Assembly (NCBI RefSeq): GCF_005047595.1
Contig: NZ_SUPL01000001.1
Span: 310,001-374,000, forward strand
Length of the DNA stretch: 64,000 bases
Origin: Pontimicrobium aquaticum
Lineage (GTDB): Bacteria; Bacteroidota; Bacteroidia; Flavobacteriales; Flavobacteriaceae
Direction of reading: 5' to 3'
Part shown: positions 43,106 to 52,323 of the stretch, piece by piece
Numbering within the stretch: position 1 is the first letter of the stretch
Layout of the letters: the number at the start of each line of letters is the position of its first letter
Notes under the pieces: generated by a model
Databases searched by the model: none
Told to the model about the DNA's origin: nothing
The model's input: only the letters and a program-made list of their open reading frames with translations
Program-made: the position numbers and the translations under genes

Positions 43106-46100
43106 TTACCCAACAATATTCACAATTTTACCTGGAACTACAATCACTTTTTTAGGTTCACGACCTTGTAATTGTTCCTTTGTTTTATCGTTTGCCAACA
43201 CAGCCGCTTCAATCTCTTCTTTGCTTAAATCTAATGACAACTCCATCGTAAAACGCATTTTACCATTAAACGAAATTGGATAATTCTTCGTGCTTTCTAC
43301 CAAATGGCTTTCATCAAATTTTGGAAAATCGGCAGTTGAAATTGATATATTATGACCTAATTTGCTCCACAACTCTTCTGCAATATGTGGTGCATACGGC
43401 GACATTAACACCAATAATGGCTCTAAAACATCTCTACTTGTACACTTTTGGGCTGTTAACTCATTAACCGCAATCATAAAGGTTGAAACAGACGTATTGA
43501 ATGAAAAGTTCTCGATATCTTCTTCTACTTTCTTTATGGTTTTATGCAGTGTTTTTAAAGCGTCTTTTGTTGGTGCAGCATCAGTAACTTTTAAGCCATT
43601 ATCGTCGTTATACAATTTCCATAATTTTTTTAGAAAACTATGCACGCCTGTAATACCAGCTGTATTCCAAGGTTTGTATTGCTCTAATGGTCCCAAAAAC
43701 ATTTCATACAACCTTAAACTGTCTGCGCCATACTGTTCGCAAATGTTATCTGGATTAACGACGTTGTATTTAGATTTGGACATTTTTTCGACGTCTCGTT
43801 TTACTTTAAAAGTTCCGTCTTCTTCACAAATAAACTCGGCATCCTTAAATTCAGGTCGCCAATTTTTAAATGCTTCAATATCTAATTCATCAGAGGAATT
43901 CACAAAAGATACATCTGCGTGAATTGGAGCAATACTAAAGTCATTCAAATCAAATTTAGAATTAGAAATATTGATTTCTAATAACTTTTTAATATCTGCC
44001 TTTTCTTTTATCAACTCATTAGAAATAAAAATGATAGGAATATCAGAATGTTTTACGCCTAGTTCTTTATTCTTTTTGCGACTTTGCAAATCATTTTTTA
44101 AATTCAAATTAACCCTATAAACAAAAGCACTCGTCCCTAATATCATCCCTTGGTTAATCAGCTTTTTAGCAAACTCATCATAAGGCACTAACCCTAAGTC
44201 AAACATGAATTTTTGCCAGAAACGCGAGTACAATAAATGTCCTGTAGCGTGCTCGCTTCCACCAATGTACAAATCTACTTGCTCCCAATAATTAATCGCG
44301 TCTTGAGAAAAAATCTCCTCGTCATTATGAGGGTCCATATAACGATTAAAATACTGTGAGCTTCCTGCCCAACCAGGCATGGTGTTAAGTTCGAGAGGAT
44401 AAATGCCGTTATCGGACACTGAGGTTCTCGAAGTGTCCGATGAGTCGGTGGCTTCGAGTGCCTCAGCCACCAAATCATTTGAAACAACTTTATTTGTTTT
44501 TGTACACCAAGCCCAAACCGTAGCGTTTCCTAATGGTGGCTCGCCAGTTTCGGTTGGCAAATACTTTTCTACTTCAGGTAAGGTGATTGGTAAATGCTTA
44601 GCATCAATCATTTGAGGCATTCCATTTACGTAATACACAGGGAAAGGTTCGCCCCAATAACGCTGACGAGAAAACACAGCGTCACGTAATCTATAATTGG
44701 TTTTTCCTTGTCCTTGACCCAGTTTTTCTAATTCGTAAATGGCTGTTTTTACCGCTTTCTTATACGTCAGTCCATTTAAAAAATCACTATTAGTAATAAT
44801 GGTATTGTCTTTATCTGCAAAGGCTTCTTCCGAAATATCAACCCCTTCAAAAATATTTGGAATTGGAATATTAAAATGTTTAGCAAAGTCGTAATCACGT
44901 TGGTCACCACAAGGCACCGACATGACTGCTCCAGTTCCGTAACCAGCTAATACGTAATCACCAATCCAAATCGGGATTGGTTCTTTGGTGAATGGATGTT
45001 CTGCGTAAGCACCTGTAAACGCACCTGTAATGGTTTTTACATCTGCCATTCTATCGCGTTCACTGCGTTTTGCAGTGGCTTCAATATAGGCGTCCACCTC
45101 AGCTTTTTGTTCAGGTGTTGTGATTTTTGACACTAGCTCGTGTTCTGGAGCTAAGGTCATGAAAGACACTCCAAAAATAGTGTCAGGTCGTGTGGTGAAG
45201 ACATCGATTTTATGAGACCCTATAGCTGCGTTCGACACAACAGATTGCTGAATTTCGGACACTGAGGTTCTCGAAGTCTCTGATTTGCTTTGTTGCGCTT
45301 CGAGAGCCTCAGCGCCCAAAACGTTAAACGTTACAGAAGCACCAACTGATTTTCCAATCCAGTTGCGTTGAATTTCTTTTAAAGGTTCTGGCCAATCAAT
45401 GGTGTCTAATCCTTGAAGTAAACGCTCTGCATATGCTGAAATACGCATACTCCATTGAGTCATTTTTTTTCTAATAACAGGATGTCCACCACGTTCAGAA
45501 ACACCATTGACAATTTCGTCATTGGCTAGCACTGTTCCTAAAGCAGGACACCAGTTTACTTCGGTTTCAGCTAAATAGGTTAATCTATATTTAAGTAATA
45601 TTTCTTGTTGTTGTTCAGATGAAAAGTTGTTCCATGCTTCAGCAGTAAACACTTCAACATCATCATCACAAGCAGTATTAACACTTTTGTTTCCTTCAGC
45701 TTCAAAAATTTTAATTAATCCTGAAATGTTTTCAGCTTTATCTGCATTATTATTATACCATGAATTGAATAGCTGTATAAAAATCCACTGTGTCCATTTG
45801 TAATAACTAGGATCACTAGTTCTTACTTCACGAGACCAATCGAACGAAAAACCAATTTGGTCTAACTGACGACGATAAGTTTTAATGTTTTCTTCGGTTG
45901 TTATTGCTGGATGTTGCCCAGTTTGAATAGCATACTGTTCTGCAGGCAACCCGAAACTGTCATAGCCTTGAGGGTGTAATACGTTAAATCCTTTATGTCG
46001 TTTATAACGCGCATAAATATCACTAGCAATATACCCTAATGGATGCCCAACATGCAAGCCTGCTCCAGATGGATAAGGAAACATGTCTAACACATAATAC

Positions 46101-46195
46101 TTAGGTTTTTCGCTATTATTTTCGGCTTTAAACGTCTGGTTTTCTGCCCAATATTTTTGCCATTTGGCTTCTATCTCGTTGAAATGGTATTTCAT
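43106..46195 (-). CDS. leuS: leucyl-tRNA synthetase with two palindrome-derived insertions
   Basis: This class I synthetase (1029 residues) charges tRNA-Leu and edits mischarged tRNA in its CP1 domain. HIGH motif HVGH at 48-51, editing-domain TTRPDT after about residue 325, KMSKS at about 804-808. The start at 46195 ([16 protein letters not shown]) matches homologs; an upstream ATG at 46243 adds 16 atypical residues and lies upstream of a -7 element. Two inserted peptides with the shared ends AEALEA and TSRTSVS occur at about residues 294-314 (within the editing domain, between GASVTFNV and [10 protein letters not shown]) and 577-595 (before [14 protein letters not shown]). Each is encoded by a palindromic repeat. 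Confidence 0.96.
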   Translation of the reverse strand: MKYHFNEIEAKWQKYWAENQTFKAENNSEKPKYYVLDMFPYPSGAGLHVGHPLGYIASDIYARYKRHKGFNVLHPQGYDSFGLPAEQYAIQTGQHPAITTEENIKTYRRQLDQIGFSFDWSREVRTSDPSYYKWTQWIFIQLFNSWYNNNADKAENISGLIKIFEAEGNKSVNTACDDDVEVFTAEAWNNFSSEQQQEILLKYRLTYLAETEVNWCPALGTVLANDEIVNGVSERGGHPVIRKKMTQWSMRISAYAERLLQGLDTIDWPEPLKEIQRNWIGKSVGASVTFNVLGAEALEAQQSKSETSRTSVSEIQQSVVSNAAIGSHKIDVFTTRPDTIFGVSFMTLAPEHELVSKITTPEQKAEVDAYIEATAKRSERDRMADVKTITGAFTGAYAEHPFTKEPIPIWIGDYVLAGYGTGAVMSVPCGDQRDYDFAKHFNIPIPNIFEGVDISEEAFADKDNTIITNSDFLNGLTYKKAVKTAIYELEKLGQGQGKTNYRLRDAVFSRQRYWGEPFPVYYVNGMPQMIDAKHLPITLPEVEKYLPTETGEPPLGNATVWAWCTKTNKVVSNDLVAEALEATDSSDTSRTSVSDNGIYPLELNTMPGWAGSSQYFNRYMDPHNDEEIFSQDAINYWEQVDLYIGGSEHATGHLLYSRFWQKFMFDLGLVPYDEFAKKLINQGMILGTSAFVYRVNLNLKNDLQSRKKNKELGVKHSDIPIIFISNELIKEKADIKKLLEINISNSKFDLNDFSIAPIHADVSFVNSSDELDIEAFKNWRPEFKDAEFICEEDGTFKVKRDVEKMSKSKYNVVNPDNICEQYGADSLRLYEMFLGPLEQYKPWNTAGITGVHSFLKKLWKLYNDDNGLKVTDAAPTKDALKTLHKTIKKVEEDIENFSFNTSVSTFMIAVNELTAQKCTSRDVLEPLLVLMSPYAPHIAEELWSKLGHNISISTADFPKFDESHLVESTKNYPISFNGKMRFTMELSLDLSKEEIEAAVLANDKTKEQLQGREPKKVIVVPGKIVNIVG
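44413..44466. repeat. palindromic repeat inserted in leuS, copy A
   Basis: Left arm CTGAGGTTCTCGAAG (44419-44433) pairs with CTTCGAGTGCCTCAG (44452-44466) over 13 of 15 positions, with an 18-nt loop. The 5' flank TCGGACA is shared with copy B. In the leuS frame (- strand) it encodes [19 protein letters not shown]. Confidence 0.85.
45256..45312. repeat. palindromic repeat inserted in leuS, copy B
   Basis: Left arm CTGAGGTTCTCGAAG (45262-45276) pairs with CTTCGAGAGCCTCAG (45298-45312) over 14 of 15 positions, with a 21-nt loop. The left 22 bases are identical to copy A. In the leuS frame it encodes [20 protein letters not shown], the same frame and orientation as copy A. Confidence 0.85.
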
Positions 46196-46221
46196 CGTAT
46201 TGCTTTCCGTAATTAAAAGCG

Positions 46222-46229
46222 CAAATTTA
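46222..46229 (-). promoter_or_regulatory. -7 element of the leuS promoter
   Basis: Reads TAAATTTG on the - strand, 26 bp before the chosen leuS ATG; followed by CGC as in several promoters here. The upstream ATG at 46243 lies on its far side. Confidence 0.45.
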
Positions 46230-46305
46230 CGGTTTATAAACAAACTGTAAAACCTTTATAATATTTAGTGGTTATTATTTTGCAAGACGCTACATATTAT
46301 GTAAC

Positions 46306-46328
46306 ATTGCTACTTTAAATGTAGCAAT
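46306..46328. promoter_or_regulatory. possible HxlR operator at its own start codon
   Basis: A perfect 8-bp inverted repeat ATTGCTAC-7-GTAGCAAT ends directly at the ATG of the HxlR regulator (46329). A second, weaker inverted repeat (CTACATATTATGTAAC, 46290-46305) abuts it. Such symmetric sites at the promoter are expected for a dimeric autoregulated MarR/HxlR-type repressor. Confidence 0.5.
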
Positions 46329-46667
46329 ATGAATTACAACTCACAACCAACTCCAGGAAAACCAGTAAGAGGTTCTAAGACAGGACAACCTATTATGGTC
46401 ATTTTCGATTTGCTTGGTAGAAAATGGGCTATGGGAATAATTTGGCACTTAAATAATGGCCCAAGCACTTTTAGAGCATTACAAGCGTATTGCGAAAACA
46501 TTTCTCCCACCACATTAAATAAGAGAATAAAAGAACTTTCCAATGCCCATTTAATAATGAAAACACTTGATGGTTATGCGCTAACTGAACAAGGTAAAGA
46601 ACTCTTTAACCTAATCTCTCCGTTAGGAAAATGGGCTAAAACATGGGCTAAAAAAATTACAATTTAA
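46329..46667 (+). CDS. HxlR-family transcriptional regulator
   Basis: A 112-residue winged-helix protein with the HxlR pattern: DLLGRKWAMGIIWHLNNGPSTFRALQ, then ISPTTLNKRIKELSNAHLI and DGYALTEQGKELFNLISPL. The conserved N-terminal redox Cys found in some members is not present; the one Cys (YCENIS) is within the recognition region. It likely controls itself and the DinB gene 4 bp downstream. A palindrome at its start codon may be the operator. Confidence 0.9.
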   Translation: MNYNSQPTPGKPVRGSKTGQPIMVIFDLLGRKWAMGIIWHLNNGPSTFRALQAYCENISPTTLNKRIKELSNAHLIMKTLDGYALTEQGKELFNLISPLGKWAKTWAKKITI

Positions 46668-46671
46668 AATA

Positions 46672-47220
46672 ATGGACACTTTTAGAATAATTGAAAAACC
46701 TAACTCAAGTGAATATCCAGAATATTCAAATATATACATGAGTTTATTGGATGAAAATGAAAGCATACTCATTCAGCTTTGGCAAAATTTCTTATCAATA
46801 AAAAAATTGATTTATAGTTTGCCTGAAGAAAAGCTTTACTTTAGATATGCAGAAAACAAATGGACTATTAAGGAAATTTTAGTTCACCTTATTGATGACG
46901 AACGTATTTTTTCTTATCGTGCATTAAGATATGCAAGGAATGACAAGACAGCTTTGCACGGGTTTGAGGAAAATGATTATGCATTTTATTCAGATGCAAA
47001 TAATAGAAGTTTAGATAGTATATTTGAAGAATACGAATCAGTAAGAAAAGCAACTTTAACACTTTTTAATAACCTACCAGAAGATTGTTTTTTAAGGAGT
47101 GGCTCTGGAATAGATACTGATGGAAGCATTATTAATAAAAGAACTGTTAGAGCATTAGTCTATCATATAGCTGGTCATGAATTAAGGCATTTAAATATTA
47201 TTAAGGAACACTATTTATAA
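46672..47220 (+). CDS. DinB-family protein
   Basis: A 182-residue four-helix-bundle protein of the DinB/YfiT type, with the expected metal-binding His pattern: LVHLIDDE near 71-78 and YHIAGHELRH near 163-172. Members act as metal-dependent thiol S-transferases or have no known activity. It starts 4 bp after the HxlR stop, so the pair is an operon, possibly a stress or detoxification response. Confidence 0.87.
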   Translation: MDTFRIIEKPNSSEYPEYSNIYMSLLDENESILIQLWQNFLSIKKLIYSLPEEKLYFRYAENKWTIKEILVHLIDDERIFSYRALRYARNDKTALHGFEENDYAFYSDANNRSLDSIFEEYESVRKATLTLFNNLPEDCFLRSGSGIDTDGSIINKRTVRALVYHIAGHELRHLNIIKEHYL

Positions 47221-47240
47221 CTCACAAATAATTTTAACTA

Positions 47241-48155
47241 TTGAAAAATAATATTTTTAAAGCGCATTTAGCTTTACTAGGTGCCAATGTTATTTATGGA
47301 GCCAATTACCTAATTGCAAAAGGTATTATGCCTAATAAAATAGGCCCTTCGGCTTTTGTGTTTTTAAGGATTATTGGAGCTGGCATTTTATTCTGGATTA
47401 TTAAGTCTTTTATAAAAGAACGCATTGCGAAAAAAGATTTATTGAGACTAATGCTTTGTGGAATTTTAGGTGTTACCACCAACCAATTACTGTTTTTTCA
47501 TGGCTTAAATTTAACATCACCAATTGATGCTTCTATAATTATCACCTCTATTCCTGTAATGGTTTTGGTGTTTAGTGCCATTATTTTAAAAGAAAAAATC
47601 ACCACTAATAAGCTTATTGGAATCACCGTTGGAGGTATTGGAGCTATACTATTGGTTTGGTATGGTAAGAGTGCTGCTGGAACCAGTTCAACCATAGGAA
47701 ACTTGTTTGTGTTTATTAATGCATGTTCTTATGCGTTGTATTTGGTAATTGTAAAGCCTATGATGAAAAAATACAATGCGTTAAATGTGATTAGTTGGGT
47801 GTTTTTATTTGGTTTTGTTTTTATGTTTCCGTTTGGTATAGGCGATTTTTTAGCTACAGATTTTTCGGCTTTTGACTTAAACACTTATTTAGCTGTAGGT
47901 TTTGTGGTTGTGTTTACTACGTTTTTTGCCTATTTATTTAATATTTATGCGCTTAACTATGTATCGCCTTCGGTTACTGGAAGCTATGTGTATTTACAAC
48001 CTGCTGTTAGCTTTATTATGGTAAGTATTTATGCTTATGTATTAATGCATAACGAATATGCACAAGACATAAATCTTATTAAAATATTAAGTTGTTTATT
48101 GGTGGTTTCTGGCGTGTATTTAATAAGTAGAAAGCCTAAATCAAAGTTAACATAA
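47241..48155 (+). CDS. EamA-family (DMT) transporter
   Basis: A 304-residue membrane protein with about ten hydrophobic segments in two repeats, each an EamA domain (LLGANVIYGANYLIAKG; NLFVFINACSYALYLVIVKP). It would move a small metabolite across the inner membrane. The start is a TTG: no ATG lies before the first helix, and the first internal Met would remove it. It is 20 bp after the DinB gene and overlaps the convergent panE by 9 bp. Confidence 0.87.
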   Translation: MKNNIFKAHLALLGANVIYGANYLIAKGIMPNKIGPSAFVFLRIIGAGILFWIIKSFIKERIAKKDLLRLMLCGILGVTTNQLLFFHGLNLTSPIDASIIITSIPVMVLVFSAIILKEKITTNKLIGITVGGIGAILLVWYGKSAAGTSSTIGNLFVFINACSYALYLVIVKPMMKKYNALNVISWVFLFGFVFMFPFGIGDFLATDFSAFDLNTYLAVGFVVVFTTFFAYLFNIYALNYVSPSVTGSYVYLQPAVSFIMVSIYAYVLMHNEYAQDINLIKILSCLLVVSGVYLISRKPKSKLT

Positions 48156-49073
48156 TCCGCGTGCTTTTCTTTCCTGAGGCAATAAACAGTGATATATAAA
48201 GGCATTTGCAGGTGTTGATATATGTAATTCTTTACCTTGTTTTACAATATAGCCATTAAAATTTTCGAGCTCACTTGGTCGTCCAGCCATAACATCGCGT
48301 TGCATTGATGCTGTGGTTCCGTGATTAAAATTATCTATAATCCTTAAAATCAACTCAATATCATCATTAGTAAGTTCAATCCCTTTTATATTAGCTATGG
48401 CTACAATTTCATTAGCTGTTTGATACATAATTTGCCTTAATTCGTTATCTTTTCTAATCTCTCCATAAACCGCTCGCGTAATAGCTCCAATACCACTAAT
48501 AGTGGTGATAAACAAAAACTTTTTCCAAATATCTAATTGAATATTTTTTGAAATAGTGCTTTTAAACCCTGCTTTATCAAAAGCTGATTTTACTTTTTTT
48601 ACTCGTGAAGTCAATTCGCTATCATATTCACCGAACACAATTTCTGGTTCAAAAGCGAAATGATTAATTACACCTGGTGTTTCAATTTTACTTACTATTT
48701 TACATAAACCTGCAAGCACATTTTCATGTGGAAGAATATTGCGCAACCTATCAGCATTATCAGCACCATTTTGCAATGGCAACACCATAGTGTTTTTAGT
48801 AATAACATCTTTAAGCTCTTTAGCAATCGCTTCAATTTGCCATGATTTTACACCAAGAATGATTAAATCTGGATTTTTTATGCCTCCATAATTATCCGTA
48901 GCCTTAGGATGAACAGTAAAATCGCCATCCACACTAAGTACTTTTAATCCGTTAGTTTTTATAGCTTGATGCGTTTTTCCTCTAACTATAAACGTAACAT
49001 TAAAACCAGCTTGAGCTAGTTTTCCACCAAAATAGCCACCAACACCTCCTGCACCTATTACAACAATGTTCAT
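48147..49073 (-). CDS. panE: 2-dehydropantoate 2-reductase
   Basis: This 308-residue NADPH enzyme reduces ketopantoate to pantoate for coenzyme A. The N-terminal dinucleotide motif is VVIGAGGVGGYFGGKLAQAGF, and the catalytic Lys lies in IQLDIWKKFLFITTISGIGA; the helical C-terminal domain contains PSELENFNGYIVKQGKE. Full length. It is divergent from ftsX and convergent with the EamA gene. PanE-like proteins can have other ketoacid substrates. Confidence 0.9.
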   Translation of the reverse strand: MNIVVIGAGGVGGYFGGKLAQAGFNVTFIVRGKTHQAIKTNGLKVLSVDGDFTVHPKATDNYGGIKNPDLIILGVKSWQIEAIAKELKDVITKNTMVLPLQNGADNADRLRNILPHENVLAGLCKIVSKIETPGVINHFAFEPEIVFGEYDSELTSRVKKVKSAFDKAGFKSTISKNIQLDIWKKFLFITTISGIGAITRAVYGEIRKDNELRQIMYQTANEIVAIANIKGIELTNDDIELILRIIDNFNHGTTASMQRDVMAGRPSELENFNGYIVKQGKELHISTPANAFIYHCLLPQERKARGLC

Positions 49074-49140
49074 ATGTTTTAGTTATTATAATTATAGATT
49101 AAAGATACTTTTATATTTTTACGCTAACAAGAAAAAGTTT

Positions 49141-50019
49141 ATGAGTTCAGCATTTGAAAAACATCAAAAACGTCGTTTAATTTCGTCTTACTTTTCGGTA
49201 GTGATTAGTATTGCATTAGTCCTATTTTTATTAGGCCTTTTAGGCATGTTGGTTTTAAATGCTAAAACTATTTCGGATAATTTCAAAGAACGTGTAGTGA
49301 TGACTATTTACCTAAACGATACTGCAAAAGATGTAGAAATTAATCAATTGGAAAAAAGTTTAACACTAGCTAGTTATATAAAGGAAACCAAATACATTTC
49401 GAAGGAAGATGCTGCCGATTTTATGAAAGGCGAATATGGTGAAGATTTTTTGGATGATATAGGACATAACCCTTTACAAAACTCTATTGAGGTTAATTTA
49501 AAAGCCGATTTTGTTACCGAGCAACGACTTGATAGTATTTCGCAAGCTACCTTAACTAAGGCATTTGTAGATGATGTGCGTTACGACAAAGATTTAGTAT
49601 CGATGATGAATAGTAACGTTAAACGTATAAGCCTTTGGGTGTTAATTATTAGTGCCTTATTTACGCTTATTGCTGTATTGCTTATCAATAGCTCTATTAG
49701 ATTAGCTGTATATTCTAAACGTTTTACTATAAAAACCATGCAAATGGTTGGTGCAACCAAACAGTTTATTAGACGTCCTTTTATTTGGAAAAGCATTAAA
49801 CTAGGTATTATTGGAGCTGTGTTAGCTTTGATAGGTATGGCCATTGTCCTGTATTATGTGGATAAAACGTTTGCCGATTTACAATTATTAAGTAACACAA
49901 TATTAATTGCTGGTTTGTTTTTAGGTGTGTTTTTAATTGGCATTTTAATTACTTGGATAAGCACTTACATTGCCACACAACGCTTTTTAAATTTGAAAAC
50001 CGATCAGTTGTATTATTAA
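49141..50019 (+). CDS. ftsX: cell division protein FtsX
   Basis: This protein (292 residues) is the membrane partner of the FtsE ATPase, activating peptidoglycan hydrolases during division. It has an N-terminal helix (about 20-43), a periplasmic domain (about 44-165) and three C-terminal helices in a FtsX domain (INSSIRLAVYSKRFTIKTMQMVGATKQFIRRPF). The start is set at 49141 (MSSAFEKHQKRRLISSYFS); an upstream ATG at 49066 adds 25 unlike residues and overlaps the panE start. ftsE is not in the window. First gene of a run to truB. Confidence 0.93.
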   Translation: MSSAFEKHQKRRLISSYFSVVISIALVLFLLGLLGMLVLNAKTISDNFKERVVMTIYLNDTAKDVEINQLEKSLTLASYIKETKYISKEDAADFMKGEYGEDFLDDIGHNPLQNSIEVNLKADFVTEQRLDSISQATLTKAFVDDVRYDKDLVSMMNSNVKRISLWVLIISALFTLIAVLLINSSIRLAVYSKRFTIKTMQMVGATKQFIRRPFIWKSIKLGIIGAVLALIGMAIVLYYVDKTFADLQLLSNTILIAGLFLGVFLIGILITWISTYIATQRFLNLKTDQLYY

Positions 50020-50080
50020 TTATTTAAAAATAAAGTTTGTCAAATCTCGTTAATACATTTAATTGACCAACAATTTAAAG

Positions 50081-50428
50081 ATGAAACAAAAAATACCATT
50101 TTTTGTCCTTACCCTTTTTTTTTCTGTATTTTTAGTTTTTAAATCGTGTGTTATTAATAATCCGCAACCCGAAAATTGCGACATTGTAGATGTAACCATT
50201 AAGAAAATAACCGAAGGATCTTCATACGATATTGTGTTTCATGATACGGGAACAGATTCCTATTATATCGATAGAGGTTTAGAACAAGGTTTAAATTTAG
50301 AAACCCTTAACGCTAAAGTTTTAAATAAAACTGTTACTTTGCACTTACCAAAACTAATGTTTGGCACATCGGAACATATTGCACAATTAGCCATTGGTGA
50401 TGACATTATTTTTACCGAATTCGATTAA
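50081..50428 (+). CDS. small exported protein, unknown
   Basis: The 115-residue product begins with a hydrophobic signal (KIPFFVLTLFFSVFLVFKSC) ending in a Cys at about 21 that could be a lipid anchor although the lipobox is weak. The rest is a small beta-rich domain with three segments of alternating hydrophobics (ITEGSSYDIVFHDTGTDSYY, LNAKVLNKTVTLHLPK). No family recognised. The start at 50081 (ATG) is preferred over a TTG six codons upstream. It sits between ftsX and the DUF3098 gene, with a 2-bp gap to the latter. Confidence 0.65.
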   Translation: MKQKIPFFVLTLFFSVFLVFKSCVINNPQPENCDIVDVTIKKITEGSSYDIVFHDTGTDSYYIDRGLEQGLNLETLNAKVLNKTVTLHLPKLMFGTSEHIAQLAIGDDIIFTEFD

Positions 50429-50430
50429 TT

Positions 50431-50697
50431 ATGGGAGAACAAAAACGCAAGCAAGACTCAAAAAGCAATTTCCTCTTTGGAAAAAAGAACTATAAATTTA
50501 TGCTTATTGGCATCATTTTTATTGCTGTAGGCTTTATTTTAATGTCTGGTGGTGGTAGTGACGACCCGAATGTTTTTGATGAAAGTATTTTTAATTGGAG
50601 ACGTATTCGTTTAGCTCCAACACTAGTGCTCATTGGATTTGGTATTCAAATTTATGCGATTCTTTTAAATCCTGATAAAACCAACACTAAGAAATAA
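50431..50697 (+). CDS. DUF3098 membrane protein
   Basis: An 88-residue protein with two hydrophobic segments and the DUF3098 signature FLFGKKNYKFMLIGIIFIAVGFILMSGG with DDPNVFDESIFNWRRIRLAPTLVLIGF. Bacteroidetes-specific, function unknown. It typically sits between ftsX and uppP in this phylum, as here, suggesting an envelope or division role. Confidence 0.88.
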   Translation: MGEQKRKQDSKSNFLFGKKNYKFMLIGIIFIAVGFILMSGGGSDDPNVFDESIFNWRRIRLAPTLVLIGFGIQIYAILLNPDKTNTKK

Positions 50698-50734
50698 AAA
50701 TTCCTACCCTTAAACTAAGGTTAGTCAATTTTAA

Positions 50735-50742
50735 TACTTTTG
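50735..50742 (+). promoter_or_regulatory. -7 element just before uppP
   Basis: TACTTTTG matches TAnnTTTG and ends 5 bp before the uppP ATG, implying a leaderless or nearly leaderless uppP transcript. No TTG box at the right distance, so read-through from ftsX may also contribute. Confidence 0.4.
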
Positions 50743-50747
50743 CCCAC

Positions 50748-51542
50748 ATGGAAGTAATCGATGCTATTTTATTAGGAATTATTCAAGGGCTTACCGAGTT
50801 TTTACCTGTTTCGTCTAGTGGTCATTTAGAACTTGGCAAAGCTATACTTGGTGATGATTTAGTGCCTGAAGAAAGTCTTTTATTCACTGTAGTTTTACAT
50901 TTTGCTACAGCCTTAAGCACCATAGTTGTTTTTAGAAAAGACGTTTACAACATCCTAAAAGGTGTATTTGCTTTTAAATGGAATGAAGATACTAAGTTTG
51001 TGGCAAAAATTGCCGTTTCCATGATTCCTGCTGCTATTATTGGCTTTACTTTCGAGAGTGAACTATCAGCACTTTTTGATGGTAACATTAAGTTGGTTGG
51101 ATTTATGTTAATCATTACAGCATTGTTACTCTACTTAGCTGATAAAGCAAAAAATACTAATAAAAAAGTATCATTTTCTAACGCTTTGGTTATTGGGTTT
51201 TCTCAGGCTATTGCCATGTTACCTGGAATTTCACGTTCAGGTGCCACTATATCAACCTCAGTGCTTTTAGGGAATGACAAAACAAAAGCGGCTCGTTTTT
51301 CATTTTTAATGGTAGTGCCTCTAATTTTTGGCAAAATTGCTAAAGATATTTTAAGTGGTGATTTAACTTACGAAAGCCAAAATTTTTCACTACTGTCTAT
51401 TGGCTTTGTGGCGGCTTTTATCTCAGGCTTATTTGCCTGCACATGGATGATTGCTTTAGTTAAAAAGAGTAAGTTAAAATACTTTGCTTATTACTGTGTG
51501 ATTGTGGGTTTAATTGCCATTGTTTTCTCATTTTACAACTAG
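50748..51542 (+). CDS. uppP: undecaprenyl-diphosphate phosphatase (BacA type)
   Basis: This 264-residue inner-membrane enzyme recycles the C55 lipid carrier for peptidoglycan and polysaccharide synthesis. Both signature motifs are present: GLTEFLPVSSSGHLELG (about 14-30) and PGISRSGATIS (about 159-169), with about eight membrane segments. Its stop is directly followed by the truB ATG with no gap. Confidence 0.96.
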   Translation: MEVIDAILLGIIQGLTEFLPVSSSGHLELGKAILGDDLVPEESLLFTVVLHFATALSTIVVFRKDVYNILKGVFAFKWNEDTKFVAKIAVSMIPAAIIGFTFESELSALFDGNIKLVGFMLIITALLLYLADKAKNTNKKVSFSNALVIGFSQAIAMLPGISRSGATISTSVLLGNDKTKAARFSFLMVVPLIFGKIAKDILSGDLTYESQNFSLLSIGFVAAFISGLFACTWMIALVKKSKLKYFAYYCVIVGLIAIVFSFYN

Positions 51543-52238
51543 ATGAAAACGTTAGAAGACTTTAAAAACGGTCAAGTATTATTAATTGACAAGCCTCTAA
51601 ATTGGACATCATTTCAGGTGGTAAATAAGCTACGTTGGCATATTAGAAAGACCTTCGGTATAAAAAAAATAAAGGTCGGTCATGCAGGTACTTTAGATCC
51701 TCTTGCTACAGGTTTATTAGTGATTTGTACTGGAAAAATGACTAAACAAATAGACACGTTTCAAGCACAAGTAAAAGAATATACAGGAACCATTACCTTA
51801 GGCAGTACTACACCATCGTTTGATCTTGAAACCGAGATAGACAACACCTTTTCTACTGAGCATATTTCAGAAGAATTGATTAAAAAAACCACAACACAAT
51901 TTATTGGCGATATAGAACAATATCCTCCTGTGTTTTCTGCCATTAAAAAAGATGGGAAACGGCTGTACGAATTTGCTCGGGAAGGGAAATCTGTAGAAAT
52001 TAAATCAAGAAACATCCATATTTCAGAATTCGAAATTACGCGATTTGAAAATAAAGAGGTAGATTTTAGAGTGGTTTGCAGTAAAGGCACTTATATTAGG
52101 TCGCTCGCTCACGATTTTGGTAAAGCCTTACAATCTGGTGGTCATTTAACTGCTTTAAGACGAACAAAAATTGGAGATTTTCATGTTGACTCGGCGCAAA
52201 CAATCGAGACGTTTATTGATGGTTTAAATATTCCTTAA
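51543..52238 (+). CDS. truB: tRNA pseudouridine(55) synthase
   Basis: This 231-residue enzyme makes pseudouridine 55 in the T loop of tRNAs. It has the catalytic motif GHAGTLDPLATGLLVIC (catalytic Asp in TLDP) and the segment RVVCSKGTYIRSLAHDFG. It lacks a C-terminal PUA extension. The ATG directly follows the uppP stop codon, indicating coupled translation. Confidence 0.96.
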   Translation: MKTLEDFKNGQVLLIDKPLNWTSFQVVNKLRWHIRKTFGIKKIKVGHAGTLDPLATGLLVICTGKMTKQIDTFQAQVKEYTGTITLGSTTPSFDLETEIDNTFSTEHISEELIKKTTTQFIGDIEQYPPVFSAIKKDGKRLYEFAREGKSVEIKSRNIHISEFEITRFENKEVDFRVVCSKGTYIRSLAHDFGKALQSGGHLTALRRTKIGDFHVDSAQTIETFIDGLNIP

Positions 52239-52323
52239 AGCATAACTTTATTTGGAGATAATTTCTATTTAAACTATTTTCCACTATTGAACGTATATCA
52301 TTATGCGCAATTTATTATTGTAA

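Noticed and set aside
43362-43922. 186-codon + strand frame inside leuS
   Set aside because: Although long, it is antisense to conserved LeuRS sequence including the KMSKS region and has no promoter or family signature.
51761-52090. 109-codon - strand frame inside truB
   Set aside because: Antisense shadow of a clearly identified enzyme.
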